Below, piece by piece: positions 50,701-63,600 of a DNA stretch of 64,000 nt (positions are counted from its first letter, which is position 1; each line of letters opens with the position of its first letter). The translations under genes were made by a program, and so were the position numbers. The stretch covers positions 1,527 through 65,526 of the forward strand of contig VZTI01002341.1 in the NCBI GenBank assembly GCA_013397865.1, written 5' to 3'. The notes beneath the pieces are model-generated. The model saw nothing but the letters and a program-made list of their open reading frames with translations. It had not been told where the DNA came from and ran no database searches. This DNA is from Struthidea cinerea. Its lineage: Eukaryota; Chordata; Aves; Passeriformes; Corcoracidae.

Positions 50701-52849
50701 TGAAGATTCATTTTGAACTATGAAAATACCTCTTTCATAAAGGACAAGAAAACTGAGTTCTATTCTGACATAAACTCTTGGTATAAGAAATATATAACAT
50801 TTTTTTTCCATAAACAAGTACTCTAAGAATTTTTCTCCTTGATTTTTTTGAATGAGAAGAGTCCGTTCTGCAGTTATATCTTTTCCTTCACCTTGATGAC
50901 GAATAGTGTTTCTTGAATAAGATTTTTTTTAAAAAAAAGACTTTTACAGCCAAGTCACTACCCACGAGTCTGCCTTTGTTAGTCATGAAATATTCCATTT
51001 GCTTTTAATGCATATCTTAATTATTGTCCATTTTTTAAAATATGTATTAAAGGACAAATTTCTTATGCAGGGAGAGAGTTCAATATTTGGTTTTTGTGAT
51101 ATATTTGGCAATACCACGAATTTCATACCAAGGGGCTGTTCCCAAAGAAGCTATTTAGGAGTTAGTGTCTGAGAAGGGGTGGGAACAAAGACATTGTTGA
51201 GGACACCATGCAGCTTGAGGCCCTTCCAGGATCAGATACCAGAGCAGGAGCAGCTGGCATGGTTACAACCGTGAGACAGCTTCTTCAGCCTCACCAAAGA
51301 GCCTTTAAACAGGTGTTTGTGCTCAGATTTGAGAAAATACAGTTTCTGATAATCCTGTTGAAATGTGTCGTGATAGTTATACCCACAGGCTCACCTCAGC
51401 AGTTGATCAGACAAGAGGTGTGGGCAGAGTGACAGTCTAGTGTGTATCAGTTCCTCAAAACACTGGTAGACTTGGAGCTTGTATAGAGCCTAGACCCAGG
51501 TCAAGACATTCCCAGTCCTTCAGAGTCTAGGCTGAGAATTCTTGGAATCATTTTAGATACTGGTAGGCTTTTAAAATAGAGAACATATTAACTAGGAAAT
51601 GACTCTCTGGCAGTGCTTAAGCAACACCTTTACTGAAGTCGTTACCACTCATAAAAATAATAGCAAAGGCTGTTTAGGATTACACTTAAGAATAACATTT
51701 TAAAGGCTGTTATGGGAAGTGAAAATATTTTATATAAAAACTTGCAATGTTAAAGCACAAGAAATAATTCAAAAGCTAGGTCTATAAAAGCTATTCTGAT
51801 AATTTTTTGTCATCAAGATGAAGTCAGTATCACTGTCAGCTCAGGAAAAGTTACAAATAACTGTGTATTTTGTAGTGTTACCCAGTGTAACCCAAAGGCT
51901 ACAGTACAACCCAAACATACAGTGAGACAATGACAGATTGTAATTACTAATGTTTCATCCTGAACAAACCCACGCATTCTCTTCTTTCCTTGTAATGAGA
52001 TGGTAGTTCTGAATTTTCTTGGTGGGCAGAAGGCATGCACCAACTTATCTATTTCTGCTAGCTTGCCTAAAGCAAGCTGAGTGCTGTAAAATTTAAAACA
52101 GAAAGCTATGAAAAAACACAGGAGAGATTAGCACAATGTGAACAGCTGGCAGCTACCCAATTGTCTACTGTGTCTGCTATTCATAGCACCCCAGTTTCAG
52201 TGTTTGTATCATCGTGAGTGAGATGAACTCATAAAGCATTAACAAGTGATTTGATTTTTTTTCTATAATAATTTTAACAGGGTACTGAGGATGGGGTGCT
52301 GTTGTGATTTAAGGTACCAGCTTATCAAATGAAACGTAGTGTAGCCAGCTCTTCGTGCTTGCCAAGGGGACAAGGATTAATGTAAGCTCTTGAAGTTTTT
52401 ACACATTCCTGTACTAGACAGGAATGTTTTATTGCTAAAGGAGTTCAGAAACATAAGAAGCACTAATACATTTGGGGCAAGATGAAGAGAAGGTGGCAAA
52501 AGCCAGAGTGTGGCATGCAGGAGGTGAAGGGAAGGAAGCAAAGAGAAAGCATTCTTAAATGACTAGGACAAAGGGCCTAGAAACAAAACCAAAACCAAAA
52601 ATGCCTGAAGCATCAACGGATTAAAACTAGCTCTCCCATGGGTGATTTTCAAATATATGCAGACCTCCAGAGCTGCCAAACACCTAAAAGAAGAAATGCT
52701 TTCAACAGAAAGAAGCTGGGTAGGGAGGACAATGGCCTCAACCAGGATGACCCACATACTGCCATGTTGCAAGATTTTTCCTTTGTCAATGTAAAACTGA
52801 CACTTTTGGAAACTTTCACTTTGCATCATCATTCACTTTTCCATGGTCA
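50701..52849. other. Intergenic DNA, no gene seen
   Basis: AT-rich sequence ahead of the solo LTR. Short frames only. Confidence 0.7.
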
Positions 52850-52854
52850 AGCAT

Positions 52855-53752
52855 TGTGGTGGGTTGACTATGGCCAGCTGCCAGACACCCACCCAGCCCC
52901 TATCATTCCCACTCCTCAACAGGACAGGGGAAGAAAGATAGAAAACCTCAAGAATCAAGATACAGACAGGGATATGGATCACTTAGCAATTTCCATCAAG
53001 GACAAAACACTTACCTTCAGGAAAATTAATTTATTGTCCATTAGAGTTGGATGGAGAGAAACAAAGACAAAAATTAAAGCACTTCCTTTCCACCCCCTTC
53101 TTCCCAGGCACAACTTTTTTCCTGGCTCCTCTATATCCTTCTTTCCACACACTGAACAGGACAGAGGGATGGGGAATAAGGATTGTAGTCAGTTCATAAC
53201 ACTTCATTTCTGCGCCTCCTTCCTCTACGTTTCCCTTGCTCCAGCATGGATTCTTTCATAGGCTGTAGTCCTTTGGGATAAACCCACTCCTGCATGGCCT
53301 CTCCAGTAAGCAGTTTATTCAGAGCACATACATCTGCTCTGGCACAGTGTCTGCCATGGCTGCAGTGTGGATATCTGCTCCAACATGATCCTCCATATGC
53401 TGCAGGGTGACAGCCTGCTTCCCCATGGTCTGCTTTATGGACTGCAGGGGAATCTCTGCTCCAGTGCATGGAGCACCATTCCTGCCTGCTTCTTCTATCA
53501 CCTTGGTGTCTGCAGGGCTGTTTCTCACATGTTTTCCCTGCCACTCTACTGCACAGTGGATTTTTGCCTTTCCTTAAATGTATTCTCCCAGAGGTGCCAC
53601 TTGTGGCTGTGGGGCTCAGCTGTGCTCCATGGTGGATTGGTCAGAGCCATCTGGAACTTGATGTGTCCCACACAGGATAGCCCTGTCCTCTGCTCACAGT
53701 GACTCTTCTGCATCCCCCACTGTCCAGCATTCTGCATATAAACCCCAGTACA
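52855..53752 (+). mobile_element. Solo LTR, ERVL-like, plus orientation
   Basis: The element is 898 bp. It begins TGTGGTGGGTTGAC and ends CCAGTACA, flanked on both sides by the five-base duplication agcat (52850-52854 and 53753-53757). Its start closely resembles the minus-strand start of the LTR at 11752, so the two belong to related families. The body matches a repeat I recognise from many bird genomes: a pyrimidine-rich middle and repeated ctccatggnctgcagg-like phrases at 53389-53455. No gag, pol or env remains. The 207-codon frame beginning at 52638 runs across the left LTR border and is accidental. Confidence 0.88.
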
Positions 53753-53757
53753 AGCAT

Positions 53758-54982
53758 CATGACACCTCTAGCCACCTTCTTCAAAAAATGTAGGAGACAG
53801 AGACATTATATATGTTGTCATTAATTGCCGGGCCATGCCTGTTTGAAAAATATCAGTGTTTATAGTCTTCCCTATGGCCTAGATCTGAAAAATACAGTAG
53901 TGTTGTTATTTTTTTCCAAGTGAGGACAAATGTAATTGATGGAGTCATAGTGCTTATCTGCATGTGGTTGATAGGGCAAATCCCCTCTCTCACTGGGTAA
54001 CACAACCTTCCCTAGACAGTGAAAGATCACATTGCCAGTTCAGGCATGCACTTTTCTTGTGCCACAGCATGATGGAGCATTCCTTCGCTAGTCTTTCTGC
54101 AGGCAGAGATGGCTGTGGAATTTGTAAGTGCCAATGATTCGAACACTTTGTGAATAACTGAAGCCTGATTTGCTCTTCATTACTGATGTGAAGATGCAAG
54201 AGAAGGATGTTACTGTGGCTGGACTACAGTTTCTGCTACAATTGTCCTCCCCGCCTACAGCAACCACTTGTAGCACATGTAATGCACAGGAGGAGCTCAG
54301 AATCTGAAATGCTATTTTCAGACTTTTTAGTAACAGTGGTGATAACTCCCACCATGATTTAAAAAAATCTATTAAATGATTGTTAGTGAAGTGTCATTTT
54401 AGGAAAAAAATTTACTTGTCTTGTAAATGCTGGTTTTCACAGGCACTATTGTGATGTTTGCTTTCCCGTTCAATTGCTTTCTGTCTTCTCTTCTGGCTTT
54501 TGATGAGTCAAAATCCATGCAAGGACTGGCATTGTCATATGTATGAAATGAGAAATTCCCTATTTTAGGAAGATGCCTTTTTCATAATTGCTGGAATCTC
54601 TTCTGAAGGATAATTTATGGATGTAATCTCATAACAAAACTACACATATGACAGTTGAAACTGCAAAACCTTTGCTGGGAATAATATATGCCTCTGTAGG
54701 ACAGTGAGAGGAAAGGATTTCTAACTCTAACAGTGTGTATGGAAATCTGCGTGGCATCTTCTTAACAGTATGGCCTGAGTAACAACAGCTGATACAACAG
54801 AAATATGAGTGAGTGAACAAAATACCCCAAGCAAACTATTCTGAAGGGTATTTGCCCAAAAATCTGATACTGCTAGGAAGAAAGTAACAATGATTGAGTT
54901 TGCTTCAGATGACTTTCATTATGATTAAATTATAACAAAGAACTTACCAAGATACTTCTGAGAAAATAAATCAATTGAAAAC
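53758..54982. other. Intergenic DNA, no gene seen
   Basis: Nothing recognisable between the LTR and the A-rich tract. Confidence 0.7.
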
Positions 54983-55036
54983 TAAAAAAAGCTTGAAAAG
55001 TAAAAAAAAAAAAAAATAAAAAATAAAAAAAACTTG

Positions 55037-55069
<33 letters not shown>

Positions 55070-55076
55070 TTGAAAA
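54983..55076. repeat. A-rich tract with repeated cttgaaaa
   Basis: A-rich sequence including 30 consecutive A (55037-55066). The phrase cttgaaaa occurs three times, which suggests slippage duplication of a short unit. It creates the poly-Phe part of a 240-codon minus-strand frame. Confidence 0.95.
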
Positions 55077-57780
55077 TTTGTGATTGTGGAGAGAGATCTT
55101 GGAGTTAGTGGAACAGATGCCATGAGCATCCAGGCAACAGTATGGGTGGCAACACAGAGACCCACACCTTAGATGTGTGTATGTGAACTTGTGACATGCT
55201 TTTTCATCAGTGTGTCTTGGCAGATTGTAAGGACATACACATAAAACTAGAGAACCCATATCTCGATTAGCAGCTGTGGGTAAGAATGGAGAACTTCTCC
55301 AAAAATGAGGCTCCATAGTGTGGATGCAGGAAGAAATGCATGTGTCATTTGAACAGGAGCTCCAGAGTGGTGAGTGGATGGCAAGGTGGGTAACATACCC
55401 ACAGTGGGTATTAGGGGAAGACAGGTCTCCTTTTAAAAGCAGAAGTAACACTGGTACACAAAGAGTTTGCATTTCAAGGTTAAAAAGAGGATCAGAAAGA
55501 GGAGTGTGGGACAGATCAGCAAAGAGAATATTCTGGTACACAGCTGAAAAAAATGGAAAGGGTGAAAAAAATTGGGCAAATATAGCACAGCAGTCGACAA
55601 CTAGTGCAGTGCTGGAACACATCGTTCCAGAGGAGGAAAAGCCATGCAGCACTTTAGATGACTTCCAGCCAAAAAAAGAACTGCATAATTAGAAAATTAC
55701 AGTTAAGGGGAGCTTTCATGAAAACACATATTGGCAACACCTCCCTGCCAAAAAAACTCCCCAAATCATCATTGTAAACATAAAGAATCTTAATGAAGAA
55801 GAGTAGGTGCTGCCGAAGGAAGCTGCTTCCAGTTCAGATGAGCAGTATTGTAAAGTTTGTGGGGGAAGAGAGCAGGGGAGGTGAGGGATCTCTTTGAGTG
55901 GTGACTGACTGTTTTCAGAAAGCTTGGACGGTGAGGTGAAGGTGAACCACTGCCCTGCTTTTAGAAAGCCGGAAGCTGTTTGCAGGAGATCTTACATGCA
56001 GCTGCTGAGATAAAGTGTTCATATCTGCCTCAGCCTTTTTTGCTTTTTTCTTCCAGCAGTCCAAATTTTAGCAGTAGGGAAAAAGGGAAATCATTTTAAT
56101 GAAACAGGAGCAAAACATAATTCTTACTGAAACTAATCCCAGCTGCTTGAATAACCAAATGTCTGCTAAAGGTGATTTTCTCAACCCCTTTATTTTAGGA
56201 AAAATGTGTGTGACAGCACTCTGAGTATTCTCACCTGTATTTGGCTCGTCATAGCAATGATGTGTGCATTTATGACTTCTTAGAAGAGAAAGCTACCATG
56301 ACTGGAATATTCTTGTTCCTTTGTTGTCCAAGTATAAAGTATAAATATTGGAAATGTCTCCCTGCAACAGCAATTCACTATGTAAGAAACTGTACTGTCC
56401 TAGCAGGTAGGGCAATGGAGGGCAATTCCCTTCTCTAGAATAGGAAGATCCTAGTACAGTGCTTGTGTTCTAAACAAACTCTCAGCATTAACACATGAAT
56501 GGGTGAGGTAAAGTGCAGTCTACTGCTAAAGATTAAATATGAGATGCTTTTTCAGTAGACATGCTCCAAATACCTTTATAATCTCATTTGGATATACAAG
56601 GAGGTGTGGCTGCTAGAAGAGAATGATACCATTTAGTGATATATAGATTTACTTACTTGATAGGACAGGTATAGCAGGTGGGTAGCAATACCTGCTCTAT
56701 GAGCAGACCCCCCTCCCTCCCACCAACATGCACATGTACATGGGAATCAGAGCTTCAGTCCCACCAGCCCAGTGTAGGCCAGATAAGTAAGTACCAGTGA
56801 GGCAGCAAGGTGCTTGCTCTGACTGGTTCTGTGCTGCAGCCACAGTGGACAGCCCAACTCCCGCACGTGGTGGTTCTTGCCCTTGCACTTTTGCTTCTAT
56901 GGATGTTAGACATCTGTGTATTATGACTTCATTTCAAGCAGATAGTACCATAATTATTTATTGCTTTCTAATGGCTTTGCTAATCTTGTAGCCTCAGACC
57001 AGCCCTTGAACTTCCTCCATCACTGAGGCCAAGTAGAGGTTGCTACCAGTTGTGGTTTATGTTACTCATCAGGTTCTGCCCTGGTGTGTTTCAGAAACAT
57101 GGGTGTATTTGTTATCCAGGTCAGACCAGGTGAATCCAATCACCTTATGCTGCAGGTAACCAACAGCAGTCCATTGCACAGGTAATCTGTGTTTCTGTGT
57201 AATCTGCTGGGTAGTATGACACTTGGAAAAGGTTTAAACCAATTGTCTGCAAAGTCTCTGGGTTGCTCCTCTGGAACCTTTTGCCTGCTTGGCCTGTGGG
57301 TGATTTAAAATTGCCGGTGGTCAGATGAGAAAAACAACTTAGAATTGAGTCACGAGATTGATGTAAGAGCCTGCAAAATCAATGTCTTGGATGCTCAGTT
57401 ATGTAATTCCAAGTCTGCTAAGCTGTCTCCATGAAAAGCTTAGGAAGCAGTGGCTGCCTTTCAATGATCTTCCTGACCTTTTTAAGCTTTCTTGACATGA
57501 GAGGGAGGTACATGGTCTGTAGTTATTTCCAATATTGTCTGTGCAGTCATTGCTAGGACAATACAAGCTGGTGCCCTACCCCCTGAAGCCCGGTACCCTA
57601 TGTTCTCACTACACAAAGGGTACTGCACGCAGGCTCCAGTGTGCAGCTTCCCGCTTCATTCCAACAGGATGCGCAACTTTTCTTATGTGAACCGATTGTC
57701 AGAGACTGGATGAGACCAACACCTCGCACCATCTTGGAGTGCCGGTGTTTATATCAGGTGGGAGGGGCAGGCAGGCTCTC
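55077..57780. other. Intergenic DNA, one orphan frame
   Basis: A 124-codon plus-strand frame (55318-55692) has a mixed, charged composition but matches no family I recognise. It lies antisense to a 240-codon frame that is partly poly-Phe. The rest shows no gene. Confidence 0.5.
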
Positions 57781-57909
57781 CACCAATCATATGCTGGGGC
57801 TATGTGGACCTAGCCTCTGATTGGCAGAACTGACAATCAATCACACACTGGGGTGCCAGCCCAGCCTCTGATTGGCCAAGCAGCCAGAAGTCCCACCTGA
57901 GGGGCGGGG
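57781..57909. promoter_or_regulatory. Tandem CCAAT-box region with GC box
   Basis: There is one CCAAT at 57783-57787 and there are two inverted copies (ATTGG at 57820-57824 and 57871-57875). The two inverted copies lie in an imperfect tandem repeat of about 51 bp sharing agcctctgattggc. A GC box (ggggcgggg, 57901-57909) follows. This is promoter or enhancer architecture of the kind found in LTR U3 regions and in NF-Y-driven promoters. The downstream part is lost in poly-C and a gap. Confidence 0.6.
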
Positions 57910-57917
57910 CCATGAAG

Positions 57918-57951
<34 letters not shown>

Positions 57952-57958
57952 ACCCCCC
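57918..57958. repeat. Poly-C run at a gap edge
   Basis: Thirty-four consecutive C, one A, then six C, ending at an assembly gap. Such a run can form G-quadruplex or i-motif structures and is difficult to sequence. Confidence 0.97.
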
Positions 57959-58145
57959 NNNNNNNNNNNNNNNNNNNNNNNNNNNNNNNNNNNNNNNNNN
58001 NNNNNNNNNNNNNNNNNNNNNNNNNNNNNNNNNNNNNNNNNNNNNNNNNNNNNNNNNNNNNNNNNNNNNNNNNNNNNNNNNNNNNNNNNNNNNNNNNNNN
58101 NNNNNNNNNNNNNNNNNNNNNNNNNNNNNNNNNNNNNNNNNNNNN
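57959..58145. other. Assembly gap (187 N)
   Basis: Unknown bases between two C homopolymers. All translated frames crossing it (poly-Pro or poly-Gly) are artefacts. Confidence 0.99.
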
Positions 58146-58154
58146 GCCCCGAGA

Positions 58155-58171
58155 CCCCCCCCCCCCCCCCC
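58155..58171. repeat. Poly-C run on the far side of the gap
   Basis: Seventeen consecutive C just after the gap. Together with the upstream run it suggests that the missing sequence is itself C-rich. Confidence 0.97.
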
Positions 58172-58574
58172 TTCATCCCCCCAAGGCTTTAAAAAGGGCT
58201 GACCATGAGCTAGCACTTTGCCTGACCTCTGCCTTCTCTTGTTTGCCACGTGGAAGCTCAGGATTTGGTAGCTACATGTGTGTTTTTCTGTACTCTTTAT
58301 GTCTTTCTTCCTGTTCTCCTCATTCTCTTTACGTGGAAGTTTTTTGGGTAATTTAACGTCTCATAGGTTTAAAGGTTTCTAGGTTAAATGGGCTGAGTTT
58401 ATCCTAAGTTAATATTAAATTAATACTAAGTAATGCTATAATAAGTGTTTTATATTGAGTTTGGTGCTGTATTTACTCCTTTGCCAAAGTTCCTTAATTT
58501 TTGTTATTTTGGCCAGTAAACTTTTGTGTATTTCTGATCTCTTGAGAGTATCTGGTTGGGATTTCTCCTTGCAC

Positions 58575-60185
58575 CAAATTAGAGTAAAGGAACCTTTGGT
58601 TTAACCCCTGGGTTTAAGTTCTGGGGTGTAAAACCAACATGGCCTGATATTGCGGTGGATATAACTACAGCTGTGGTCATCTGTCAAAGTCACACCTAAG
58701 AAGAGTCTGTGTTGCTCACTAAGCTGTTGACGGAGGCACCACTGGAGTGCTTCAGATGGCACTTAACACCTTTTTTCGACTGCAAAGTCAAGCCCCATGT
58801 AATTTCTTCTGATTCCCAAGAGCTTCACGGCTAGAGTTCTAGCAAAGTGTTGTCTTTTCTGTAATTTTGTTGGAGGTATCTTTGTGGAAAGAAACAAATC
58901 CTTTTTCTTTAAAACACTTTCCACTGTTATTGTGTCCTTGCACGTTGTCCTGGCATGCAAAGAGGATGTCTTGGGCTTCTTAGCATTATCAGCCACAGGA
59001 ACTCTTTCTTGTTTCTGAGAAGGGTAGAGGAAGGAGGTGAGGTGAAGAAGGATCGGGGGTCGGCTGGCATTTCCAAACCTGCCAGAGATGGCTACGAAGA
59101 GAGCTCATAGAACACTACAGTTGACTACTTTGACAGACAAAAGTCTTTAAAATCTAGGCTTGAGGTTTTTATCTGAAGTTACAGCTTGAAAAAGGTGGCC
59201 GACTGTTTTTGTGTTTCCTGCTTCAACTGACCAGAAGATAAAACAAGACTGAGCATACTATTGCAAAAGAGAGAACTAGCTGTCAAAAACACGTGTATAA
59301 TTCTGAAGGATGCTGAAAGGCACTTTGGCCATGTGATCTGTCCATGAGAGCACTACTGTGTAGTGACATTAAGTGCAACAGCACTACATGGATGGATAAG
59401 TGGTGATATGACAAGTTGTTTCTGAAGTGGCACAAACTGTTCTTTGTTCCCTGAGTTGTTTTTAATCCCCACAGAAAGAAAACCCAGCTTTTCCCTATTG
59501 CTGCAATTTTATAAAACCATACATTAATGTTTTCCTGTTTCTTTCATGGCCATCTTGTGCATAATCTGCCCCAGCAGAAAAAGCTAGATGTGCACTAGTT
59601 CTGTGCTGCTCTGTTAATGTGACTCATGTGGTATTTCAAACTAAAAATGTGATACTATTTCCATCCTTTATCAGAGTAAGAACCTGCAACTAAGCAATAT
59701 ATAGCACAGCTGCTGAACTGCAGTTATTGGTGATAACTTGAAAGGACAGAATCTCTGAGTATTTTGTTTTAGAAAGTCCTTTTTGCAGTGCATCGAGCTC
59801 CTGTGCATCATGCGAAAAACTGAATTGGATGCAACCATTGCTTCTGATGAGACTGACAACTAACATGGGCTGTCCTCAATGGTCCACAAGTTTTCAAAGA
59901 CCTGTTCTTCAAAGAACAGCAACATATATGTATTAAATAAAAAATGTAAAAGTTTCAAAACATTCTGCTTTCAGTGAACCAAGCTGATAATGTTAGCATT
60001 GAGATGTCAGTGCTATAATCTCAATATGGCTGATGCATTCAAGTGTTTTATAAACAAGGTTTGTTTGTTTTTTTTTCTGGAAGATGTACTTATCATCTGT
60101 TTTACATATACAATGATCTGTGTGAGTTTATACACTTTGTCAGGAACTGGGCTTTCTATGCATTTTTGAATTGAACAATAATGAA
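58575..60185. other. Intergenic DNA, no gene seen
   Basis: Downstream of the CCAAT/poly-C segment. No coding exon recognised. Confidence 0.65.
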
Positions 60186-60620
60186 GTTGACAGCAGGTTA
60201 TAAACCAAGGTTTTATTGCGGCAGTGGGAAAGATGAGCAATGATGTAGCTCCATGGAAACTCACCCAGTCCCGAACAGCGAATACAGTATCATTAGCTGC
60301 CATCAATGCCATGGTTTTGGTGGACTTTCAGGGACACTTGGTGTTGGGGTCATCTGGCCACAACTGCCAGTTGTGCAGATGACTTCTGCAGGTGAGTAGG
60401 AATCACGTCACCCCTTGGCTCCACAAGTGGCACTGTGATGTGAGAGAATCCCACCTCAGATGAATAATGTGGGTGATATCCTGCCTAGGCTGCCCATGTC
60501 AGCCAGGGCAGGGTGTTGGCTGTCTGTCAGTGGGTCTGATACTGGTCGGGCCAGGGTGTCACCAGTCTGGCTGGGCTGACCATATTGGTCAGAGGCAGGA
60601 TGTCAGGAGCTAGGCTTTCT
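60186..60620 (-). other. Possible decayed LTR or old repeat
   Basis: On the minus strand a GC-richer segment with imperfect internal repeats (tggtc, ccagg and gtgtc phrases near 60497-60612) leads to an AATAAA at about 60216 near its end. The arrangement fits an LTR, but terminal repeats and a target-site duplication were not found. Confidence 0.3.
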
Positions 60621-63600
60621 CTACATTAAAAGAGAGTATAAGCTCTCAATTCCTTGCCAATGCTTAAGCCAGCAATTCATGAGAAGCAGTGTATAACAGA
60701 GTTAGAATAGGGGTACAACCAGGTAAACTGTTATGAGAGATTATTTTGGGTTGCTTTTCAACCATTTTAAGGAAAATATTTTCCTTATTTTCTCTCTACC
60801 CTTCAAGTACAGCACGTCTTGCATGCTACTGATACCCAAGTAAGCCCTTGATGAATCCTAGCATGTGCAGCTGGCTTCCAGGGACTGAAACTGGAGCTTA
60901 GAAAATTTCTGTCAGTTTTCCATCTGGAAGAATGTGCTGATGTATTTTTTCAGACCAACTGAAGTCAAGAGGTTTTCTAGGCACTGTTAGAACAATGGGT
61001 CAAGTGAAGGATTCTTACCATAAAAAAAAAAACAAAACAAGCAAGTGTACCATAAAGGACAGTTAAAGAACCAGATTGTTTAAACCAACTTGCTTTTGAT
61101 TGCAATCCTGATAGCTTTTGAGATGCAGATGTGCTCTGATACCAAATTAATAACTTTTCAAAGAAGCAGTAAGATAGCACATAATATTTTTAGACTTTTT
61201 TTTAATCAAGAAATAATTTGAGAGAATCTAATATAGCCCATGCAACTGCAGTGACTAACCTATTTCTTGTGCTTCTAATGGGAACAAAGCAACTGTTTTA
61301 TTTGGCCTTCTGGCATTTTATCTTCACATGGACACTTCAGGCTGATAAGCTAGACAACAAATACATTGTATAGCAGCTATGCTCTTCTGGACTGCATTCA
61401 TTTATTTGAACACCGGAAGTCTAAAAGTTTGTAGTCTGAGCTTAGTGAGTAGCCTTCATCTTTCCATGTACTCTTCCTGTAAATGGAATGCTTCATCTCC
61501 AAAAGACACTTCATCTCACTTGCTTTTATAGATCTGCCTTAGCATGAACTGGAGAGAGATTTTACAAAAGAAGCTTGATCCCAAAAAACTTTTACTGATG
61601 ATCTATGGCAGGTGTTTGGCACAAAAGCACTTTCAGTGTTCTGTGTGGGAGGCTTGAACCAGGTTAGTTTGGAGAAGCTGTGTACTGTCCCTGAATCCAC
61701 TGCATAATGGTTCCCTTACTTCAAGTTAAGAAGTTAATTCACTGACAAATTCTGGTTAAACTGACATTTAGGATTAGTTTGAAAGGAATTTAAGGTAAGC
61801 AACTTGCCATTACACCTGCAAAACACTTATAAAATAAAGATATGCGCATTTTTAGGAGATATAAAAAACTTGAAAAATAACAGCCTCACAGTCATGATTT
61901 ATAAAACCACATTTATTTGTTCTGAAATTGAAAGTGGGGAAAAAAAAAAACTTTATGTATTCATTCCACCCTCACCAGAATGAAAATAATCAGGTGTTAA
62001 TTTGGATGTGAGAAATGTTCTCAGTTCTGCTTCAGAAAGTATTATTAAAACTTGATGGGAGCTAATGGCAAGCACAGGCAGCAAGTATTAATAATGCTGG
62101 AGACCTAGCATAATCAAGTCGTAATAGCTGCTTCCAAAGGGATGTTTTTGTCTTCTCTGCGGGGTTCAATTTTCTGTGGTAGACAGGAGGAGAGCATCTG
62201 AGCAATAGGAGAGATCAGCCTCCCAGGCACGACAGTTGTGTCTGCTCCTTCAAGTTGTGCTCCTTCCTCTCTTTCTGGTGACATGTCAGATGAATTAATG
62301 ACGAGTACTAGACCTCCAGTAATAAGGAAACACTCTTTTTTTTTTTTTTTTTTGTTTTGTTTTGTTGTGATCTGTTTGGTTTAATGCAGATGTGTGCTTA
62401 GTGTGACCCCGGTATGGAGTTGAGTGTAGATAATCATGCCAGGGATGAATTCACATTGCAGATAACAATTTTAAATAGATTCAGTCATCTGGGCCAGTAG
62501 TCTGAAAACCCTAATTGGTAAAAAAATCCACAAGTTTTCAAGGACAAGATCTTCTTTTGTATATAAGTACAAAAGCAGTCAGACATTTTTAACTTTCTGT
62601 TACCCTGAGGGATTGGAAAACCTGAAGAGAAATCTGTCACTTTGCAAGCCTGTAAGAGCAGGAACAAGAAATTACTCTTATCAGGCTGGATCCAGGAGAC
62701 TTACCACTTAGAAGGATGAATATTCTTTATGCTTCCTGAGGTTTATGTTCATATTTAAATGAGCACTTGCTATCTGCTGCACAGGAGAGAGTTGCCAGTT
62801 TCGTAGTCTGGATCAGATGTGAATTATGGGTACTCCCTGAGACCACATATGAAATGGTTATGAAAGAGCACAGATGAAGGAACATCCTGGATTTTACTTA
62901 CATTGAAGATTATTGCACACTTTCAGATTGTGAACCTACATAACTCAGAGTACTGGAGAAGACTCAGTCTTGGTACCTGGAAGAATATGCATGATCCCCC
63001 ATCCTCTGTGTGGATTACCTTTGCTGCTGTTTTTTCCAGTTTCACAGCCTTTGGGAATTGCTTTAATTCTGAGGACATAGAGTACAGAAATAGAGAATGA
63101 TATGACAAGATACAAAGAATTCCAATTAGCGGCACAAGCTTTTTTACTGACTGATTTGGTCATTGAACTACGTGGCTTATAAGAGAAGTAATTTGATTTG
63201 TCTAGTGCTTTAAGGGTTGTCCCCCTTCCTCTTTTTTTTTTTTTTCCCCAGGAAATTGTTCTTTCAGAATGTCTATTTCCAGAGGCAGGAGTGGTATGTT
63301 AGTCTCTTTCTAAGAATAATTTTTATAGAGGGGAAGAGGTCCCTTAAAAGGGACAGGAAGAAAGAATATTGATGTATCAGAGTAGCACCTTAGATTAATC
63401 CTGAGGTAACAGTGTTCGGACTCACCTGTTGGCTATTTCAATCTGCTACAACACCTGACAGGTTGGGAGGTGGACTCAGGCTTCCTAAACTCTTTCTTAA
63501 TTGAAAGAAGCAGACAATCTCTGCCAAAGTCAGTCTGATAACAGTATCATCAGTTTCACTCAGGTGGGAGGCCCCTTCAGGTGTACCAAAGCAGTTTGGG

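Larger units (their letters stand above)
57781..58574 (+). mobile_element. Candidate LTR or unannotated promoter segment
   Basis: The order of parts resembles an LTR: tandem CCAAT enhancer units, a GC box, a C-rich tract, a TATA-like tttaaaaagg (58188-58197), and an AGTAAA polyadenylation-like hexamer about 320 bp later (58515-58520), followed by a T-rich segment. I could not find convincing TG...CA ends with a matching target-site duplication, partly because of the gap. The alternative is a promoter for an unrecognised plus-strand transcript. Confidence 0.35.

Noticed and set aside
52638..53261. 207-codon plus-strand frame
   Set aside because: It crosses the left border of the solo LTR, so it joins host DNA and repeat by chance.
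54930..55652. 240-codon minus-strand frame
   Set aside because: Its C-terminal part is poly-Phe from the A-rich tract, and the rest resembles no protein family.
57800..58249. Poly-Gly and poly-Pro frames
   Set aside because: They consist of C homopolymer and unknown bases.
57243..58574. A full LTR with a ccaat/ccaaa target-site duplication
   Set aside because: The flanking five bases match only four of five and the length would be unusual, so these borders were not adopted.
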